Made by a program: the position numbers and the translations under genes. The notes beneath the pieces are model-generated. The model was not told the DNA's origin and searched no databases. It was given only the letters and a program-made list of their open reading frames with translations. From Sinimarinibacterium arenosum (lineage in GTDB: Bacteria; Pseudomonadota; Gammaproteobacteria; Nevskiales; Nevskiaceae): a DNA stretch of 64,000 nucleotides. The stretch spans positions 1 to 64,000 of the forward strand of contig NZ_SUKF01000001.1 in NCBI RefSeq assembly GCF_005047655.1. Direction: 5' to 3'. Shown in pieces: positions 1 to 9,813 of this stretch. Every line of letters begins with the position of its first letter. Within the stretch, counting starts at the first letter, position 1.

Positions 1-300
1 AGCTTCATCAAGGAAGCCGGCATCGAAGTGAACCGGCCGGAAGCCACGACGGCGACCAAGCAGGACCAGGCCAACATCCTGATCGCGATCGCCGCGGACG
101 GGCAGATCTGGATCGACCGACGCCGAGTGGATGTCAGAAACATCCGCGCGAACATCGAGCGCCTGCACGCCGAGAACCCGCAGGGCTCGGTCGTGATCCA
201 GGCCGACAAGCAGTCGACCAACGAGAAGCTGGTCGCCGTGATGGACGCGGCGCGCCAGGCCGGGGTGTTCAACGTCTCGATCGCCGCGAGCGAGCCGTAA
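1..300 (+). CDS. exbD: ExbD/TolR-type Ton energy transducer, 3' part
   Basis: The first 99 codons of the window are the C-terminal part of an ExbD protein; the start and the N-terminal membrane anchor lie upstream. The visible part is the periplasmic domain, with the family-like stretches EVNRPEATTA, ILIAIAADGQIWID and GSVVIQADKQS. ExbD works with ExbB in the inner membrane to couple proton flow to TonB. The wording of this domain is closest to the ExbD2 type found in exbB-exbD-tonB-TPR operons. The stop codon is followed after two bases by the tonB start, so the two are clearly co-transcribed. Frame is continuous from base 1; a GTG at 28 is an internal codon rather than the start. Confidence 0.9.
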   Translation, partial: SFIKEAGIEVNRPEATTATKQDQANILIAIAADGQIWIDRRRVDVRNIRANIERLHAENPQGSVVIQADKQSTNEKLVAVMDAARQAGVFNVSIAASEP

Positions 301-302
301 CC

Positions 303-959
303 ATGTCAGCGAGTGCAATCGCCAGTCTGGGACATAAACCGCCGGGTCAGGGTCTGGTGCGGATGGTGCTGGGCGCGATCGTGGCGGGGATCGTCGCGTT
401 CCTGCTGTTCTGGCTGATGGCCGAGCTGGTGGCTTCGGGACGCGCGGCGCTGACCGACGGTCCCAAGGGGCGCATCGTCGACTTCGTGCGGGTGAAGAAG
501 GACCAGAACCTGGATATCGACAAGCCCAAGCCGGAGAAGCCGGACAAGCCGGAAGCGCCGCCGCCGGAAGTGGCACCGGAGCAGCAGGACGCCGCCAACC
601 CGGATGCCGGGGCGATCAACATCGGCCCGATGAACGTCGCCAGTGACGTGGCGGTGAAGTCCGGTTTTGGACTGTCGGCCAGTGACGGCGAATACCTGCC
701 GATCGTCAAGGTCGCACCGATCTATCCCTCCAGAGCCGCCAGCCGCGGCATCGAAGGCTGGGTGCTGCTGGAGTTCACCGTGACCGAGACCGGCGCGGTC
801 AAGGACCCGGTCGTGCTGGAAGCCGAACCGCAGGGCATCTTCGACAGCGCCGCGCAGAAGGCGGTGCTGAAGTTCAAGTACAAGCCGCGGGTCGACAACG
901 GCAAACCGGTACAGGTGCCGCATGTGCAGCACCTGATCACGTTCAAGCTGGAGAAGTGA
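303..959 (+). CDS. tonB: Energy transducer TonB
   Basis: TonB carries the energy of the ExbB/ExbD motor to outer-membrane receptors. The 218-residue protein has a short cytoplasmic start, one membrane helix at about residues 20-43, a Pro/Lys/Glu-rich spacer at about 73-95 (KPKPEKPDKPEAPPP) and a C-terminal TonB fold from about 130 with the conserved YP before SRAASRGIEG and the GWVLLEFTV strand. The spacer is shorter than in E. coli TonB, as in TonB2-like proteins. It sits between exbD and a TPR gene, with spacings of 2 and 4 bases. A partner candidate in this window is the TonB-dependent receptor at 51669-53669, but Ton systems usually serve many receptors. Confidence 0.93.
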   Translation: MSASAIASLGHKPPGQGLVRMVLGAIVAGIVAFLLFWLMAELVASGRAALTDGPKGRIVDFVRVKKDQNLDIDKPKPEKPDKPEAPPPEVAPEQQDAANPDAGAINIGPMNVASDVAVKSGFGLSASDGEYLPIVKVAPIYPSRAASRGIEGWVLLEFTVTETGAVKDPVVLEAEPQGIFDSAAQKAVLKFKYKPRVDNGKPVQVPHVQHLITFKLEK

Positions 960-963
960 TGTG

Positions 964-2433
964 ATGCATCGATCACCGCTCCGATCTGGATACAAAACCC
1001 TCGCGCATGGCCTGATCGCGGCGGCGCTGCTGGGCCTGTCCTTCGGGGCTCACGCCGAAGACAAGGAAAAGCCGGTCAAGCCGCCGACCAAACTGACGCA
1101 GACGCTGAGCCAGAAGGTCTACAAGCAGCTGGAAGCCGCGCAGCAGGCGTTCGACGCCAAGCAGTATCAGCAGGCGCTGGACCTGATGCAGGGCATGCAG
1201 TCGGGCTACGCCAAGTTCAACGACTACGAGAAGGCGACGTACTGGAACTTCATGGCGGCGGTGTACTACGCCATGGACAACACGCCCAAGGCGATCGAGT
1301 CCTATAAGAACGTCCTGAAGCAGGAGAACCTGCCCGAGGCGATGCGCAGCACGACGCTGTTCGCGCTGGCGCAGCTGCACTTCGTGACTGAAGACTACAA
1401 GACCGCGATCCAGATCCTGGGTGAGTGGTTCAAGCAGGCGCAGGACCCGCAGCCGGACGCGTACATGCTGCTGGCGCAGGCGTACTACCAGACCAACGAC
1501 TACGCAAAGACTGAAAAGGCCGTGCTGGCCGGTCTGAAGAAGGCCAAGGAACGTCAGGTCCAGCCCAAGGAGAACTGGCTGGCGCTGCTGCGAGCCGCCT
1601 ACTACGAGCTGGGCAACTACGAACGGGCAGCCAAGGTGCTGGAACTGCTGGTGGCCTACTACCCCAAGGAGACCTACTGGCTGCAGCTGTCGGGCATGTA
1701 CGGGCTGATGGGGGATCAGAAGCAGCAGCTGGCGACGCTGCACGCCGCGTATCAGGGCGGCATGGTCAGCAAGCCGCAGGACCAGCTGAATCTGGCCCGG
1801 CTGTATCTGGCGCAGGAAGCGCCGTATCCGGCGGTCGAGCTGCTGACCAAGGCCTTCAAAACCAAAGTGATCGAACCGGACGTCGAGAACCTGCAGCTGT
1901 ATGCGCAGGCCTTGAGCATGGCCAAGGAGTACGACCAGCAGATCCCGGTGCTGAAGAAGCTGGCCGAGACCAGCGGGCAGTCCAAGCACTATGTGTATCT
2001 GGGTCAGGCGTACAACGAGACCGGCGATTACGCCCAGGCCACCGAAGCCTTCGAGCACGCGCTCAAGGCCGACGACATCGACGACAAGGGCTCGATCCGC
2101 ATGCAGCTGGGTACGGCGCAGTACAACGCCGGCAAGCTGGCACAGGCCAGGAGCACCTTCATCAGTGCAGCCAGCGATCCGGACGTCGCCGAGCAGGCCA
2201 ATACCTGGGTCTCCTTCGTCACCGCAGAGATCCAGCGCAAACAGGCGCTCAATGGCACTGGAATGCCCAAGCAGAAGAAGGCAGAGGATGTGGATGACAG
2301 CGCAGACGCGCCGGCTCAGACCGCAGAGCCTGAAGCTGATGACGCCGGGGCGCCTGCTGTGCCGGCAGAGAGTAATAGTGAAGTTGGCGCGGCGTCCGTG
2401 GACGTCCGCCTACGCCGTTCAGCATTCAGCTGA
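964..2433 (+). CDS. Ton-operon tetratricopeptide repeat protein, exported
   Basis: This 489-residue protein begins with a Sec signal peptide (residues about 1-31, cleavage after AHA) and is otherwise made of helical TPR-like repeats, for example QAFDAKQYQQALDLM and YYELGNYERAAKVLELL, up to about residue 430, followed by an acidic, low-complexity tail (EDVDDSADAPAQ, EPEADDAGAP). TPR proteins of this type are found at the end of TonB2-like operons and are thought to help the transducer act in the periplasm; the exact job is not established here. ATG 964 is preferred; a GTG at 961 would add one residue. It is the last gene before a strong terminator. Confidence 0.85.
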   Translation: MHRSPLRSGYKTLAHGLIAAALLGLSFGAHAEDKEKPVKPPTKLTQTLSQKVYKQLEAAQQAFDAKQYQQALDLMQGMQSGYAKFNDYEKATYWNFMAAVYYAMDNTPKAIESYKNVLKQENLPEAMRSTTLFALAQLHFVTEDYKTAIQILGEWFKQAQDPQPDAYMLLAQAYYQTNDYAKTEKAVLAGLKKAKERQVQPKENWLALLRAAYYELGNYERAAKVLELLVAYYPKETYWLQLSGMYGLMGDQKQQLATLHAAYQGGMVSKPQDQLNLARLYLAQEAPYPAVELLTKAFKTKVIEPDVENLQLYAQALSMAKEYDQQIPVLKKLAETSGQSKHYVYLGQAYNETGDYAQATEAFEHALKADDIDDKGSIRMQLGTAQYNAGKLAQARSTFISAASDPDVAEQANTWVSFVTAEIQRKQALNGTGMPKQKKAEDVDDSADAPAQTAEPEADDAGAPAVPAESNSEVGAASVDVRLRRSAFS

Positions 2434-2500
2434 GAGTGACCGGTTCTCCCCCGCGCCCGCGTTGATTGCACGCACTTGCAGTGACCGGGTGTCGTTCTCG

Positions 2501-2535
2501 CAGGGTGTTCCTCTGGAACACCCTGTCTTTTTTTG
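2501..2535 (+). terminator. Rho-independent terminator of the exbD-tonB-TPR operon
   Basis: A perfect 11-pair stem (CAGGGTGTTCC / GGAACACCCTG, 2501-2511 and 2515-2525) with a three-base loop is followed by TCTTTTTTT. It lies 68 bases after the TPR stop codon and points in the same direction. Confidence 0.92.
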
Positions 2536-2541
2536 ATCACA

Positions 2542-2660
2542 TCATCCCGCTGCCAGCAGGGCTTCCTTGAGCTGCGCACGCAGCTGGAATTTCTGGATCT
2601 TGCCGGTCGAGGTTTTCGGCAGCGTGCCGAACACGACCTGCTTGGGTACTTTGTAAGGTG
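2542..2660 (-). pseudogene. 3' remnant of an acyl-CoA synthetase gene
   Basis: Read on the minus strand, this stretch encodes about 38 residues that end in a stop at 2542-2544: YKVPKQVVFGTLPKTSTGKI followed by QKFQLRAQLKEALLAAG. This is the C-terminal A10 region of the AMP-forming acyl-CoA synthetase family, with the invariant lysine in STGKIQKF. Upstream of the tyrosine the match ends (the next codons read HHASTS), and there is no start codon or room for the other roughly 500 residues, because the DUF445 gene follows at 2745. It is best explained as the truncated tail of a gene whose front was lost by deletion or replaced by the incoming low-GC segment. Confidence 0.8.
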
Positions 2661-2744
2661 AGGTGGATGCATGATGCTTTTGCTTTTCGCAACGAAATGT
2701 CACTTGCCGCCGCGGTGTCGCTCTAACACTGCGATAATTTGCGC

Positions 2745-3974
2745 ATGAACTGGTTCAACGCACTCATTGCCGACTTTCAGGCTCACCTGACAACTTATCT
2801 CGGCATTCCATTGCTCGCAGCGCTGATTGGCTACGTCACCAAGCTGCTGGCGCTTGAAATGATGTATCGCCCTGTCGAATTTCGGGGCATTCCACCGTAT
2901 CTGGGCTGGCAAGGTGTCGTTCCCAGGAAAGCCGAGAAAATGGCGGGTGCAGCTGCCGATCTCCTGATTGGGCGACTCATCACAATTGAAGAGATTGTCA
3001 GCAAGCTTGATCCAGTGCGCATGATTCAAGAACTGGAGCAACCGCTGCAGCGGGCAAGCGAGGATCTCATCTGCGAAGTTGGTGAGCGCTTCATGCCGAC
3101 GGTATGGATGCGACTCCCGGATTTCGCGCGAAAGAGCGTAGTAAAACGACTCCAGAAAGAAATTCCTCAACTGTCTGCCGACCTGTGGAAAGATGTTCTG
3201 CAGGATCCTTCACGCTACTTCGACGCCAAGCATCTGCTGGTGTCGAACATGGTGAAAGACAAGGTTTTGCTAAACGAAATCTTCCGAAGTATCGGGCATA
3301 AAGAGTTCATCTTCTTTCGCAATGCGGGATTCTGGTTTGGCTTGATTCTCGGCTTTGTGCAGTTGGCTTGCTGGTTGCTGTGGCATAAAGCGTGGCTCAT
3401 TCCAGCGTTTGGAGGCTTGGTCGGACTGATCAGCGATTGGCTCGCATTGCAGATGCTGTTTCGTCCCTTGTCCCCCGTGAAGTTCATGGGTTTGACGTTT
3501 CAGGGGAAATTCATTGCACGTCAGAACGAAGTCGCAGTCGACTACGCAACGCTCATCGCGAAGCAGCTCTTGACCCCGGCCAATATGGTTGAGCACCTGA
3601 TGTCCGGTCCGTTCGCCGAGCAGCTGGTTGACCTTTTGCATCGCCACGTAAGCCAGGCTACAGACGAGCAGTTGGGTGTTGCGCGGCCTCTGGTGCTGTA
3701 CGCAATCGGTTCTGCGCGCTATCAGGAGATGAGGCAGCTGATCGTTCAGAGAATCATTGAGCTGATTCCGGAAGCCTCCAAGCATGTCGAGGCCTATGCG
3801 ATGGACGCACTGGACATCAATGACACCATCGTCCGAAAAATGAAACTGCTCACCCCGGTCGAGTTTGAGGGGATGCTGCGGCCTGCGTTCAAGGAGGATG
3901 AGAAAACGCTGGTGCTCTGCGGCGCAATTCTCGGATTCATCGTTGGAGAACTGCAAGTACAGCTTATGCTTTGA
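2745..3974 (+). CDS. DUF445 family membrane protein
   Basis: A 409-residue membrane protein of the DUF445 family (YheB/YjiN-like); its biochemical role is not known. Membrane segments are visible at about residues 15-38, 198-240 and at the extreme C-terminus (LCGAILGFIVGEL). The family's internal duplication is clear: GYVTKLLALEMMYRP near the start and GLISDWLALQMLFRP in the middle, each followed by a P/G-rich loop and a charged helix. ATG 2745 is preferred; a TTG two codons upstream is less likely. Codon use and GC are visibly lower than in all neighbours (many AAA, TTG, CAT, ATT codons). The gene lies against a broken acyl-CoA ligase, so transfer into this site is likely. Confidence 0.85.
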   Translation: MNWFNALIADFQAHLTTYLGIPLLAALIGYVTKLLALEMMYRPVEFRGIPPYLGWQGVVPRKAEKMAGAAADLLIGRLITIEEIVSKLDPVRMIQELEQPLQRASEDLICEVGERFMPTVWMRLPDFARKSVVKRLQKEIPQLSADLWKDVLQDPSRYFDAKHLLVSNMVKDKVLLNEIFRSIGHKEFIFFRNAGFWFGLILGFVQLACWLLWHKAWLIPAFGGLVGLISDWLALQMLFRPLSPVKFMGLTFQGKFIARQNEVAVDYATLIAKQLLTPANMVEHLMSGPFAEQLVDLLHRHVSQATDEQLGVARPLVLYAIGSARYQEMRQLIVQRIIELIPEASKHVEAYAMDALDINDTIVRKMKLLTPVEFEGMLRPAFKEDEKTLVLCGAILGFIVGELQVQLML

Positions 3975-4073
3975 GCTGTCTCAGAATTCCACTGGATGAC
4001 TCTAGCGGTCGTCTCGGCGTGTCACCTTGTCGACAAATTGTTGATCCCGTCATGTCGGTCTGCATGCGCCCTT

Positions 4074-4100
4074 CAATAAAAAGCCCCGCAATGCGGGGCT
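4074..4100 (-). terminator. Rho-independent terminator after the hbd gene
   Basis: On the minus strand AGCCCCGC / GCGGGGCT (an 8-pair stem with a three-base loop, 4082-4100) is followed by TTTTTATT. It lies 28 bases beyond the dehydrogenase stop and ends the icmF-thiolase-dehydrogenase unit. Confidence 0.88.
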
Positions 4101-4127
4101 CTGGTTGGGCGGTATCTGATCTGTACG

Positions 4128-4991
4128 TTACTTAGAGTAATCGTAGAACCCCTTGCCGGTCTTGCGCCCGTACAGACCGGCGTCGACCATTTCGACCAGC
4201 AACGGCGCCGGGCGGTATTTGGGATCGCCGAAGCCTTCGTAGAACACCTTCATGATCGCCAGCAGCGTATCGAGGCCGACCATGTCGGCCAGCGCCAGCG
4301 GCCCGATCGGATGATTGCAGCCCAGCTTCATGCCGGTGTCGATGTCTTCTGCGGTGGCAACACCTTCCTGCAGCGTGAAGATTGCTTCGTTGATCATCGG
4401 GCACAGGATGCGGTTGACCGCGAATCCGGGGCTGTTCTTCACCGTGATCGGGGTCTTGCCGATGGTCTGGGCAAAGTCCATCGCCAGCGCGTGCGTCTCG
4501 TCCGAGGTCTGCAGGCCGCGGATGATTTCCAGCAGCTGCATCAGCGGCACCGGATTGAAGAAGTGCATGCCGACAAAGCGCTGCGGACGCGAGGTCACGG
4601 CGGCAAGTTGCGTGATCGAGATCGATGAGGTGTTGGTCGCGATGACGGCTGACGGGTCAAGCAGGTTGTCGAGCTGGCGCAGGATCTTCAGCTTGATCTC
4701 GGTGTTCTCGGTCGCCGCTTCGATCACCAGCTGTGCCGGTTTGAGATCGTCGTAGCTCGTGGTGCCTTTGATGCGGCCGAGGATCGCGTCCTTGTCGGCG
4801 GCGGTGATCTTCTCTTTCTTGATCAGACGGTCGAGGCTGGTGGCGACGGTCTGCAGGCCCTTGGCAACCGCGGCCTCGTTGATGTCGACCATGATGACGT
4901 TGAGGCCGGCGGCGGCGCTGACCTGCGCGATGCCGTTGCCCATCATGCCGGCACCGACGATGCCGAGGGTCTGGATGCGGGTGTTGCTCAT
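4128..4991 (-). CDS. 3-hydroxybutyryl-CoA / 3-hydroxyacyl-CoA dehydrogenase
   Basis: NAD-dependent oxidation of 3-hydroxyacyl-CoA to 3-ketoacyl-CoA, or the reverse. The 287-residue length is that of the short single-function Hbd/PaaH type rather than FadB. The N-terminal Rossmann motif [14 protein letters not shown] begins at residue 10; [11 protein letters not shown] and the catalytic HFFNPVP follow, then [10 protein letters not shown] at the domain boundary and [14 protein letters not shown] in the C-terminal helical domain. ATG 4991 gives the canonical N-terminus [10 protein letters not shown]; further upstream in-frame codons overlap the thiolase gene and look like noise. It follows the thiolase by 64 bases that contain a U-tailed hairpin, which may reduce its expression relative to the thiolase. 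Confidence 0.93.
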   Translation of the reverse strand: MSNTRIQTLGIVGAGMMGNGIAQVSAAAGLNVIMVDINEAAVAKGLQTVATSLDRLIKKEKITAADKDAILGRIKGTTSYDDLKPAQLVIEAATENTEIKLKILRQLDNLLDPSAVIATNTSSISITQLAAVTSRPQRFVGMHFFNPVPLMQLLEIIRGLQTSDETHALAMDFAQTIGKTPITVKNSPGFAVNRILCPMINEAIFTLQEGVATAEDIDTGMKLGCNHPIGPLALADMVGLDTLLAIMKVFYEGFGDPKYRPAPLLVEMVDAGLYGRKTGKGFYDYSK

Positions 4992-5009
4992 GGATGTCTT
5001 CCCTTCATG

Positions 5010-5034
5010 AAAACGCCCCCGGCTGGCGGGGGCG
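5010..5034 (-). terminator. Intra-operon U-tailed hairpin between thiolase and hbd
   Basis: On the minus strand CGCCCCC / GGGGGCG (7 pairs, 5014-5034, seven-base loop) is followed directly by TTTTC, ending about 19 bases before the hbd start codon. It has the form of a weak intrinsic terminator or attenuator. It could also act as a 3' stabilising hairpin for the upstream message. Confidence 0.6.
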
Positions 5035-5055
5035 TCGGTTGATGCAGGCTGTGGA

Positions 5056-6240
5056 TCAGACGCGCTCGAAGATCGCGGCGATGCCCTGGCCTCCGCCGAT
5101 GCACATCGTCGCCAGCCCATACCGGCCGCCGGTGCGCTGCAGCTCGTAGATGGCCTTGGTGGTGATGATTGCGCCAGTGCCGCCGACCGGATGGCCGAGC
5201 GAGATGCCGGAGCCGTTCGGGTTGACCTTGGCCGGATCCAGATCCAGTTCGCGCGTCACGGCGCAGGCCTGGGCGGCAAAGGCCTCGTTGGCTTCGATCA
5301 CATCGAGATCACTGGCCTTGAGGCCGGCGCGGGCGAGTACCGCCCGGGTTGCCGGCACCGGACCGATGCCCATGTACGCGGGCTCGACGCCGGCGTGCGC
5401 GTAGGCCACCAGGCGAGCCAGCGGTTTCAGGTTCAGTTCCTTGACCTTGTCACCGGAAGCCAGCACCACGGCACCGGCGCCGTCGTTGAGGCTCGATGCG
5501 TTGCCAGCCGTGACCAGACCGCCGTCCTTCTTGAACACCGGCTTCAGCTTGGCCAGCGATTCAACGGTGGTGTCGCCGCGCACACCTTCGTCGGTTTCGA
5601 AGTTGATCACGCCCTTGCGCGTCTTGATTTCAACCGCAACGATCTGCGACTTGAAATAGCCTTCGGCGATCGCCTTGGCAGCGCGCTGCTGGCTGGTCGC
5701 GGCGACCTCGTCCTGCATCTGGCGCGTGATGCCATAGCGCTCGGCGACGTTCTCGGCGGTGATGCCCATGTGCATGCCTTCAAAGGGGTCATGCAGGATG
5801 CTGTTCATGTAGTCGATCAGCTTGGTGTCGCCCAGGCGTGCGCCCCAGCGTGCGGCCTGCATCATGTACGGACCGCGGCTCATCGATTCGGCGCCGGCGC
5901 CGACGGCGATGTCGGCGTCACCGAGCAGGATCGTCTGCGCGGCCGAAACGATGGCCTGCAAGCCCGAGCCGCACAGGCGGTTGACGTTGAATGCCGGCGT
6001 TTCCTTCGGGATCCCGGCGTTCATCGCAGCCACGCGGCCCAGATAGGCGTCGCGGGGTTCGGTCGGAATGACGGTGCCCATGACCATGTGACCGACCAGC
6101 TCGGGGGACACGCCAGCGCGCTCCAGCGCAGCCTTGACCGGAATGGTCGCGAGATCCGGCAGCGGCGTGTCTTTCAGGGTGCCGCCGTAGGAGCCGATCG
6201 CCGTGCGCGCTGCGCCGACGACGAAAATTTCTTTGGACAT
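5056..6240 (-). CDS. Acetyl-CoA C-acetyltransferase (thiolase)
   Basis: Thiolase II-type enzyme of 394 residues that condenses two acetyl-CoA or cleaves acetoacetyl-CoA and related 3-ketoacyl-CoA. All catalytic residues are in place: Cys90 in NRLCGSGLQ, His350 in GHPVGGTGA and Cys380 in MCIGGGQG. The length and spacing match the biosynthetic/AtoB family rather than trifunctional FadA. ATG 6240 is preceded by a good ribosome site (GAGAGG), and [16 protein letters not shown] is the canonical start. It lies between icmF and hbd on the same strand, so the operon could pass branched or short acyl-CoA through 3-ketoacyl steps; acetoacetyl-CoA made by the tyrosine pathway in this window could also feed it. 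Confidence 0.94.
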   Translation of the reverse strand: MSKEIFVVGAARTAIGSYGGTLKDTPLPDLATIPVKAALERAGVSPELVGHMVMGTVIPTEPRDAYLGRVAAMNAGIPKETPAFNVNRLCGSGLQAIVSAAQTILLGDADIAVGAGAESMSRGPYMMQAARWGARLGDTKLIDYMNSILHDPFEGMHMGITAENVAERYGITRQMQDEVAATSQQRAAKAIAEGYFKSQIVAVEIKTRKGVINFETDEGVRGDTTVESLAKLKPVFKKDGGLVTAGNASSLNDGAGAVVLASGDKVKELNLKPLARLVAYAHAGVEPAYMGIGPVPATRAVLARAGLKASDLDVIEANEAFAAQACAVTRELDLDPAKVNPNGSGISLGHPVGGTGAIITTKAIYELQRTGGRYGLATMCIGGGQGIAAIFERV

Positions 6241-6269
6241 GGGAAACCTCTCGATGATGAAAAAACCAA

Positions 6270-6326
6270 GCAATGCCGCCCCTGAGGGGCGGCGCAAAAC
6301 CAGCGGCCCGCGCCATGGGCGGGCCG
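6270..6326 (-). repeat. Two GC-rich hairpins between icmF and the thiolase gene
   Basis: Hairpin one is CGGCCCGC / GCGGGCCG at 6304-6326; hairpin two is GCCGCCCC / GGGGCGGC at 6275-6293 with a three-base loop, followed on the minus strand by ATTGCTTGGTTTTTTC. They fill most of the 92-base gap. Role could be partial termination or mRNA end protection. Confidence 0.6.
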
Positions 6327-6332
6327 TCAGAC

Positions 6333-9300
6333 CTACATGTTACGCCGGTAGCGGCCGCCCACCTCGAACAGCGCCTGGGTGATCTGGCCCAGCGAGCACA
6401 CCCGCACGGCGTCCATCAGCACGTCGAAGGTGTTGGCATTGTCGATCACGGCACGCTTGAGGCGCTCGATCATCTGGGCCGCGGTGCCGGCGTTGCAGCT
6501 GTGGAACTCGGACAGGCGCTTGAGCTGCGACTGCTTTTCGTCCTCGGTCGAACGTGCCAGCTCGATCTCGCGCTGCACGTCGTCGCCATGTGGACTGCGG
6601 AAGGTGTTGACGCCGATGATCGGTAACGAGCCGTCGTGCTTCTGGTGCTCGTAGAACATCGACTCTTCCTGGATCTTGCCGCGCTGGTAGCCGGTCTCCA
6701 TCGCGCCGAGCACACCGCCGCGGTTGGCGATGGCTTCGAACTCCTTCAGGACCGCTTCCTCGACCAGGTCGGTCAGCTCATCGATGACGTAGCTGCCTTG
6801 CAGCGGGTTCTCGTTCTTCGAAAGACCCCACTCGCGGTTGATGATCAGCTGGATTGCCATCGCGCGGCGTACGGATTCCTCGGTCGGTGTCGTGATCGCC
6901 TCGTCATAGGCATTGGTGTGCAGAGAGTTGCAGTTGTCGTACAGCGCGCACAGTGCCTGCAGCGTGGTGCGGATGTCGTTGAACGCCATTTCCTGCGCGT
7001 GCAGCGAACGCCCGGAGGTCTGCACGTGGTACTTCAGTTTCTGCGAGCGCTCGTTGGCCCCGTACTTGTTCTTCATCGCCACCGCCCAGATGCGGCGGGC
7101 AACGCGGCCGATCACCGAGTATTCCGGGTCCATGCCGTTGCTGAAGAAGAACGACAGGTTCGGCGCAAAGTCGTCGATGTGCATGCCACGCGCGAGGTAC
7201 GACTCGACGTAGGTGAAGCCGTTGGCCAGCGTGAACGCCAGCTGTGAGATCGGATTCGCCCCGGCCTCGGCGATGTGATAGCCGGAGATCGACACCGAGT
7301 AGAAGTTCTGCACCTTGTGGTGCACGAAATATTCCTGGATGTCGCCCATCATCTTCAGCGCGAACTCGGTGCTGAAGATGCAGGTGTTCTGGCCCTGATC
7401 TTCCTTGAGGATGTCCGCCTGCACCGTGCCGCGCACCACCGACAGCGTCCACGACTTGATCTTGCCGTACTCGTCGTCGGTCGGGTCGCGGCCGTTTTCG
7501 GCCTTGAACTTGTCGACCTGCTGGTCGACCGCGGTGTTCATGAACATGGCCAGGATCATCGGCGCAGGACCGTTGATCGTCATCGACACCGAGGTGCTCG
7601 GCGCGCACAGGTCGAAGCCGGAATACAGCACCTTCATGTCTTCGAGGGTGCAGATCGACACGCCGGAGTTGCCGACCTTGCCGTAGATGTCCGGGCGCAG
7701 ATCCGGATCCCAGCCATACAGCGTGACCGAATCGAACGCGGTCGACAGGCGATGTGCCGGCATGCCTTCCGAGACACGCTTGAAGCGGCGGTTGGTGCGG
7801 AAGGCGTCGCCTTCACCGGCGAACATGCGGGTCGGGTCCTCGCCTTCGCGCTTGAACGCGAACACGCCGCCGGTAAACGGGAACGAGCCCGGCACGTTTT
7901 CCTTCATCAGGAACTTCAAGGTTTCGCCGTCGTCCTCGAACGCCGGTAGCGCGACCTTGCGGATCTTGGTGCCGGACAGCGATTGGCTGATCAGCTTGGT
8001 GCGAATCTCCTTGTCGCGAATCTTCACGACGTACTCGTCGCCGGCATAGAGTTCGCGCGTCTTCGGCCATTGCTCCAGCAGCTTGCGCGCGACCGGCAGC
8101 AGATCGCCGTCCTTGGACGAGACCAGTTCGTCGAGGGCTTCAACCGGTTTTCCGGCCGCTTCCATCAGCGCCCGGGCGGTCTGCAGCGACTGTCGCTCGC
8201 GCGCGACGCGCGCCTGCTGTGCGATGGTCTTGTGATAGTCACGCACGCTGCCGGCGATCTCGGCCAGGTAGCGCACACGCTCGGCCGGCACGATCGCGCG
8301 GCTCTGCGACGAATACTTGACCGCGACGACCGGCAGTTTGCCGGCTGCCGCCTTCAGGCCCTTGGCCTGCAGCGCCGGGAACAGCGCCTGGTACAGCGCG
8401 GTGACGCCGTCATCGTTGAAGCGTGCGGCCTGGGTGCCGTAGACCGGCATCGAATCGGGCGATTCGCTGAAGCGCTCGCGGTTGCGCTGGTACTGCTTGG
8501 AGACGTCACGTAACGCGTCCTCGGCGCCCTTGCGGTCGAACTTGTTGATCGCGACAAAGTCGGCGAAGTCGAGCATGTCGATCTTTTCGAGCTGCGAGGC
8601 GGCGCCGAATTCCGGCGTCATCACGTACAGCGAGACATCGACGAAGGGCACGATCGCGGCGTCGCCCTGGCCGATGCCCGAGGTCTCGACAATGATCAGG
8701 TCGAAACCCGACAGCTTGCACGCGGCCAGCACGTCGGGCAGCGCTGCGGAGATTTCCGAGCCGGTGTCGCGCGTCGCCAGCGAGCGCATGTAGACGTTCT
8801 CGCTCTCGATCGCATTCATGCGGATGCGGTCGCCCAGCAGTGCGCCGCCGGTGCGCTTGCGCGACGGATCGATCGAGACGATCGCGATTTTCAGGCGATC
8901 TTCCTGGTCCAGCCGCAGGCGCAGCACCAGCTCGTCGGTCAGCGAGGACTTGCCGGCGCCGCCGGTGCCGGTGATGCCGAGGACCGGGGTCTGAACCGAT
9001 TTGGCGGCATCACGCAGCGTGCTGCGCACAGCGTCGTCGTAGCTGCCGTTTTCCAGTGCGGTGATCGCACGCGCCAATTGGCGGCGGTCGCCGGACTGCA
9101 GCGTGTCCAGAACCTTGGAGGTCTTGGGTGCCATCGGCGTCAGGTCGATATCGCTGGACTGCACCACATCGTCGATCATGCCCTGCAGGCCGAGCTTGGC
9201 GCCGTCCTCGGGCGAATAGATGCGGGTGACGCCGTAGTCCATCAGTGCCTTGATCTCGGACGGCACGATGACACCGCCGCCGCCGCCGAAGACTTTGATG

Positions 9301-9599
9301 TTTTCACCGCCGCCCGCGCGCAGCAGGTCGACGATGTATTTGAAGAATTCGATGTGCCCGCCCTGATACGAGGTGATGGCGATGCCCTGGACGTCCTCTT
9401 CCAGCGCCGCCTTGACGATCTCGCCGGCGGAACGGTTATGTCCCAGGTGGATCACTTCGGCGCCGCTGGACTGCATGATGCGGCGCATGATGTTGATCGA
9501 GGCGTCGTGGCCGTCGAACAGCGAGGTGGCGGTGACAAAGCGGATCTTGTGCTTGGCCTTGTAGGGTTTCAGCTGCTGGGCAACGGACAGGTCGGTCAT
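6333..9599 (-). CDS. icmF: Fused isobutyryl-CoA mutase / MeaI-type GTPase (IcmF)
   Basis: A 1088-residue adenosylcobalamin enzyme that interconverts isobutyryl-CoA and n-butyryl-CoA, or related branched acyl-CoA. The order is diagnostic of IcmF: an N-terminal B12 domain with [12 protein letters not shown] (residues 29-40) and the SYQGGH and GGGGGVI loops; a central G-protein chaperone with the P-loop GTGGAGKSS (211-219) and NKFDRKG base-recognition motif; then the mutase barrel with [18 protein letters not shown] and [13 protein letters not shown]. Methylmalonyl-CoA mutase lacks this internal GTPase. ATG 9599 gives [10 protein letters not shown]. It heads a three-gene unit and is divergent from an AraC-type regulator 214 bases away, the likely controller. 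Exact substrate (isobutyryl, pivalyl or isovaleryl) cannot be fixed by eye. Confidence 0.93.
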   Translation of the reverse strand: MTDLSVAQQLKPYKAKHKIRFVTATSLFDGHDASINIMRRIMQSSGAEVIHLGHNRSAGEIVKAALEEDVQGIAITSYQGGHIEFFKYIVDLLRAGGGENIKVFGGGGGVIVPSEIKALMDYGVTRIYSPEDGAKLGLQGMIDDVVQSSDIDLTPMAPKTSKVLDTLQSGDRRQLARAITALENGSYDDAVRSTLRDAAKSVQTPVLGITGTGGAGKSSLTDELVLRLRLDQEDRLKIAIVSIDPSRKRTGGALLGDRIRMNAIESENVYMRSLATRDTGSEISAALPDVLAACKLSGFDLIIVETSGIGQGDAAIVPFVDVSLYVMTPEFGAASQLEKIDMLDFADFVAINKFDRKGAEDALRDVSKQYQRNRERFSESPDSMPVYGTQAARFNDDGVTALYQALFPALQAKGLKAAAGKLPVVAVKYSSQSRAIVPAERVRYLAEIAGSVRDYHKTIAQQARVARERQSLQTARALMEAAGKPVEALDELVSSKDGDLLPVARKLLEQWPKTRELYAGDEYVVKIRDKEIRTKLISQSLSGTKIRKVALPAFEDDGETLKFLMKENVPGSFPFTGGVFAFKREGEDPTRMFAGEGDAFRTNRRFKRVSEGMPAHRLSTAFDSVTLYGWDPDLRPDIYGKVGNSGVSICTLEDMKVLYSGFDLCAPSTSVSMTINGPAPMILAMFMNTAVDQQVDKFKAENGRDPTDDEYGKIKSWTLSVVRGTVQADILKEDQGQNTCIFSTEFALKMMGDIQEYFVHHKVQNFYSVSISGYHIAEAGANPISQLAFTLANGFTYVESYLARGMHIDDFAPNLSFFFSNGMDPEYSVIGRVARRIWAVAMKNKYGANERSQKLKYHVQTSGRSLHAQEMAFNDIRTTLQALCALYDNCNSLHTNAYDEAITTPTEESVRRAMAIQLIINREWGLSKNENPLQGSYVIDELTDLVEEAVLKEFEAIANRGGVLGAMETGYQRGKIQEESMFYEHQKHDGSLPIIGVNTFRSPHGDDVQREIELARSTEDEKQSQLKRLSEFHSCNAGTAAQMIERLKRAVIDNANTFDVLMDAVRVCSLGQITQALFEVGGRYRRNM

Positions 9600-9813
9600 C
9601 GGCGTTCTCGAACGAAGGGTGGCGCTGAATCCGGCTGGAACGGCTCGGGGCACGTCCGGGCGTGCGGCAAATGGGTCCGGCGAATCAGCGATTTGGGTGC
9701 AAGTCTAGAAAACCTCCAGCGTGGTGGCGATGCCCAAAAGTGGCGCCGTCAGTGCGAGAATTTGCCAGTGTCGGCGCAATGGCCGATCCAAGCGAGACGG
9801 CGGACCCGGCGTC

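Noticed and set aside
5191-6285. A 364-codon plus-strand open frame opposite the thiolase
   Set aside because: The thiolase on the minus strand has all three catalytic residues at the right spacing; the plus frame is a composition artefact.
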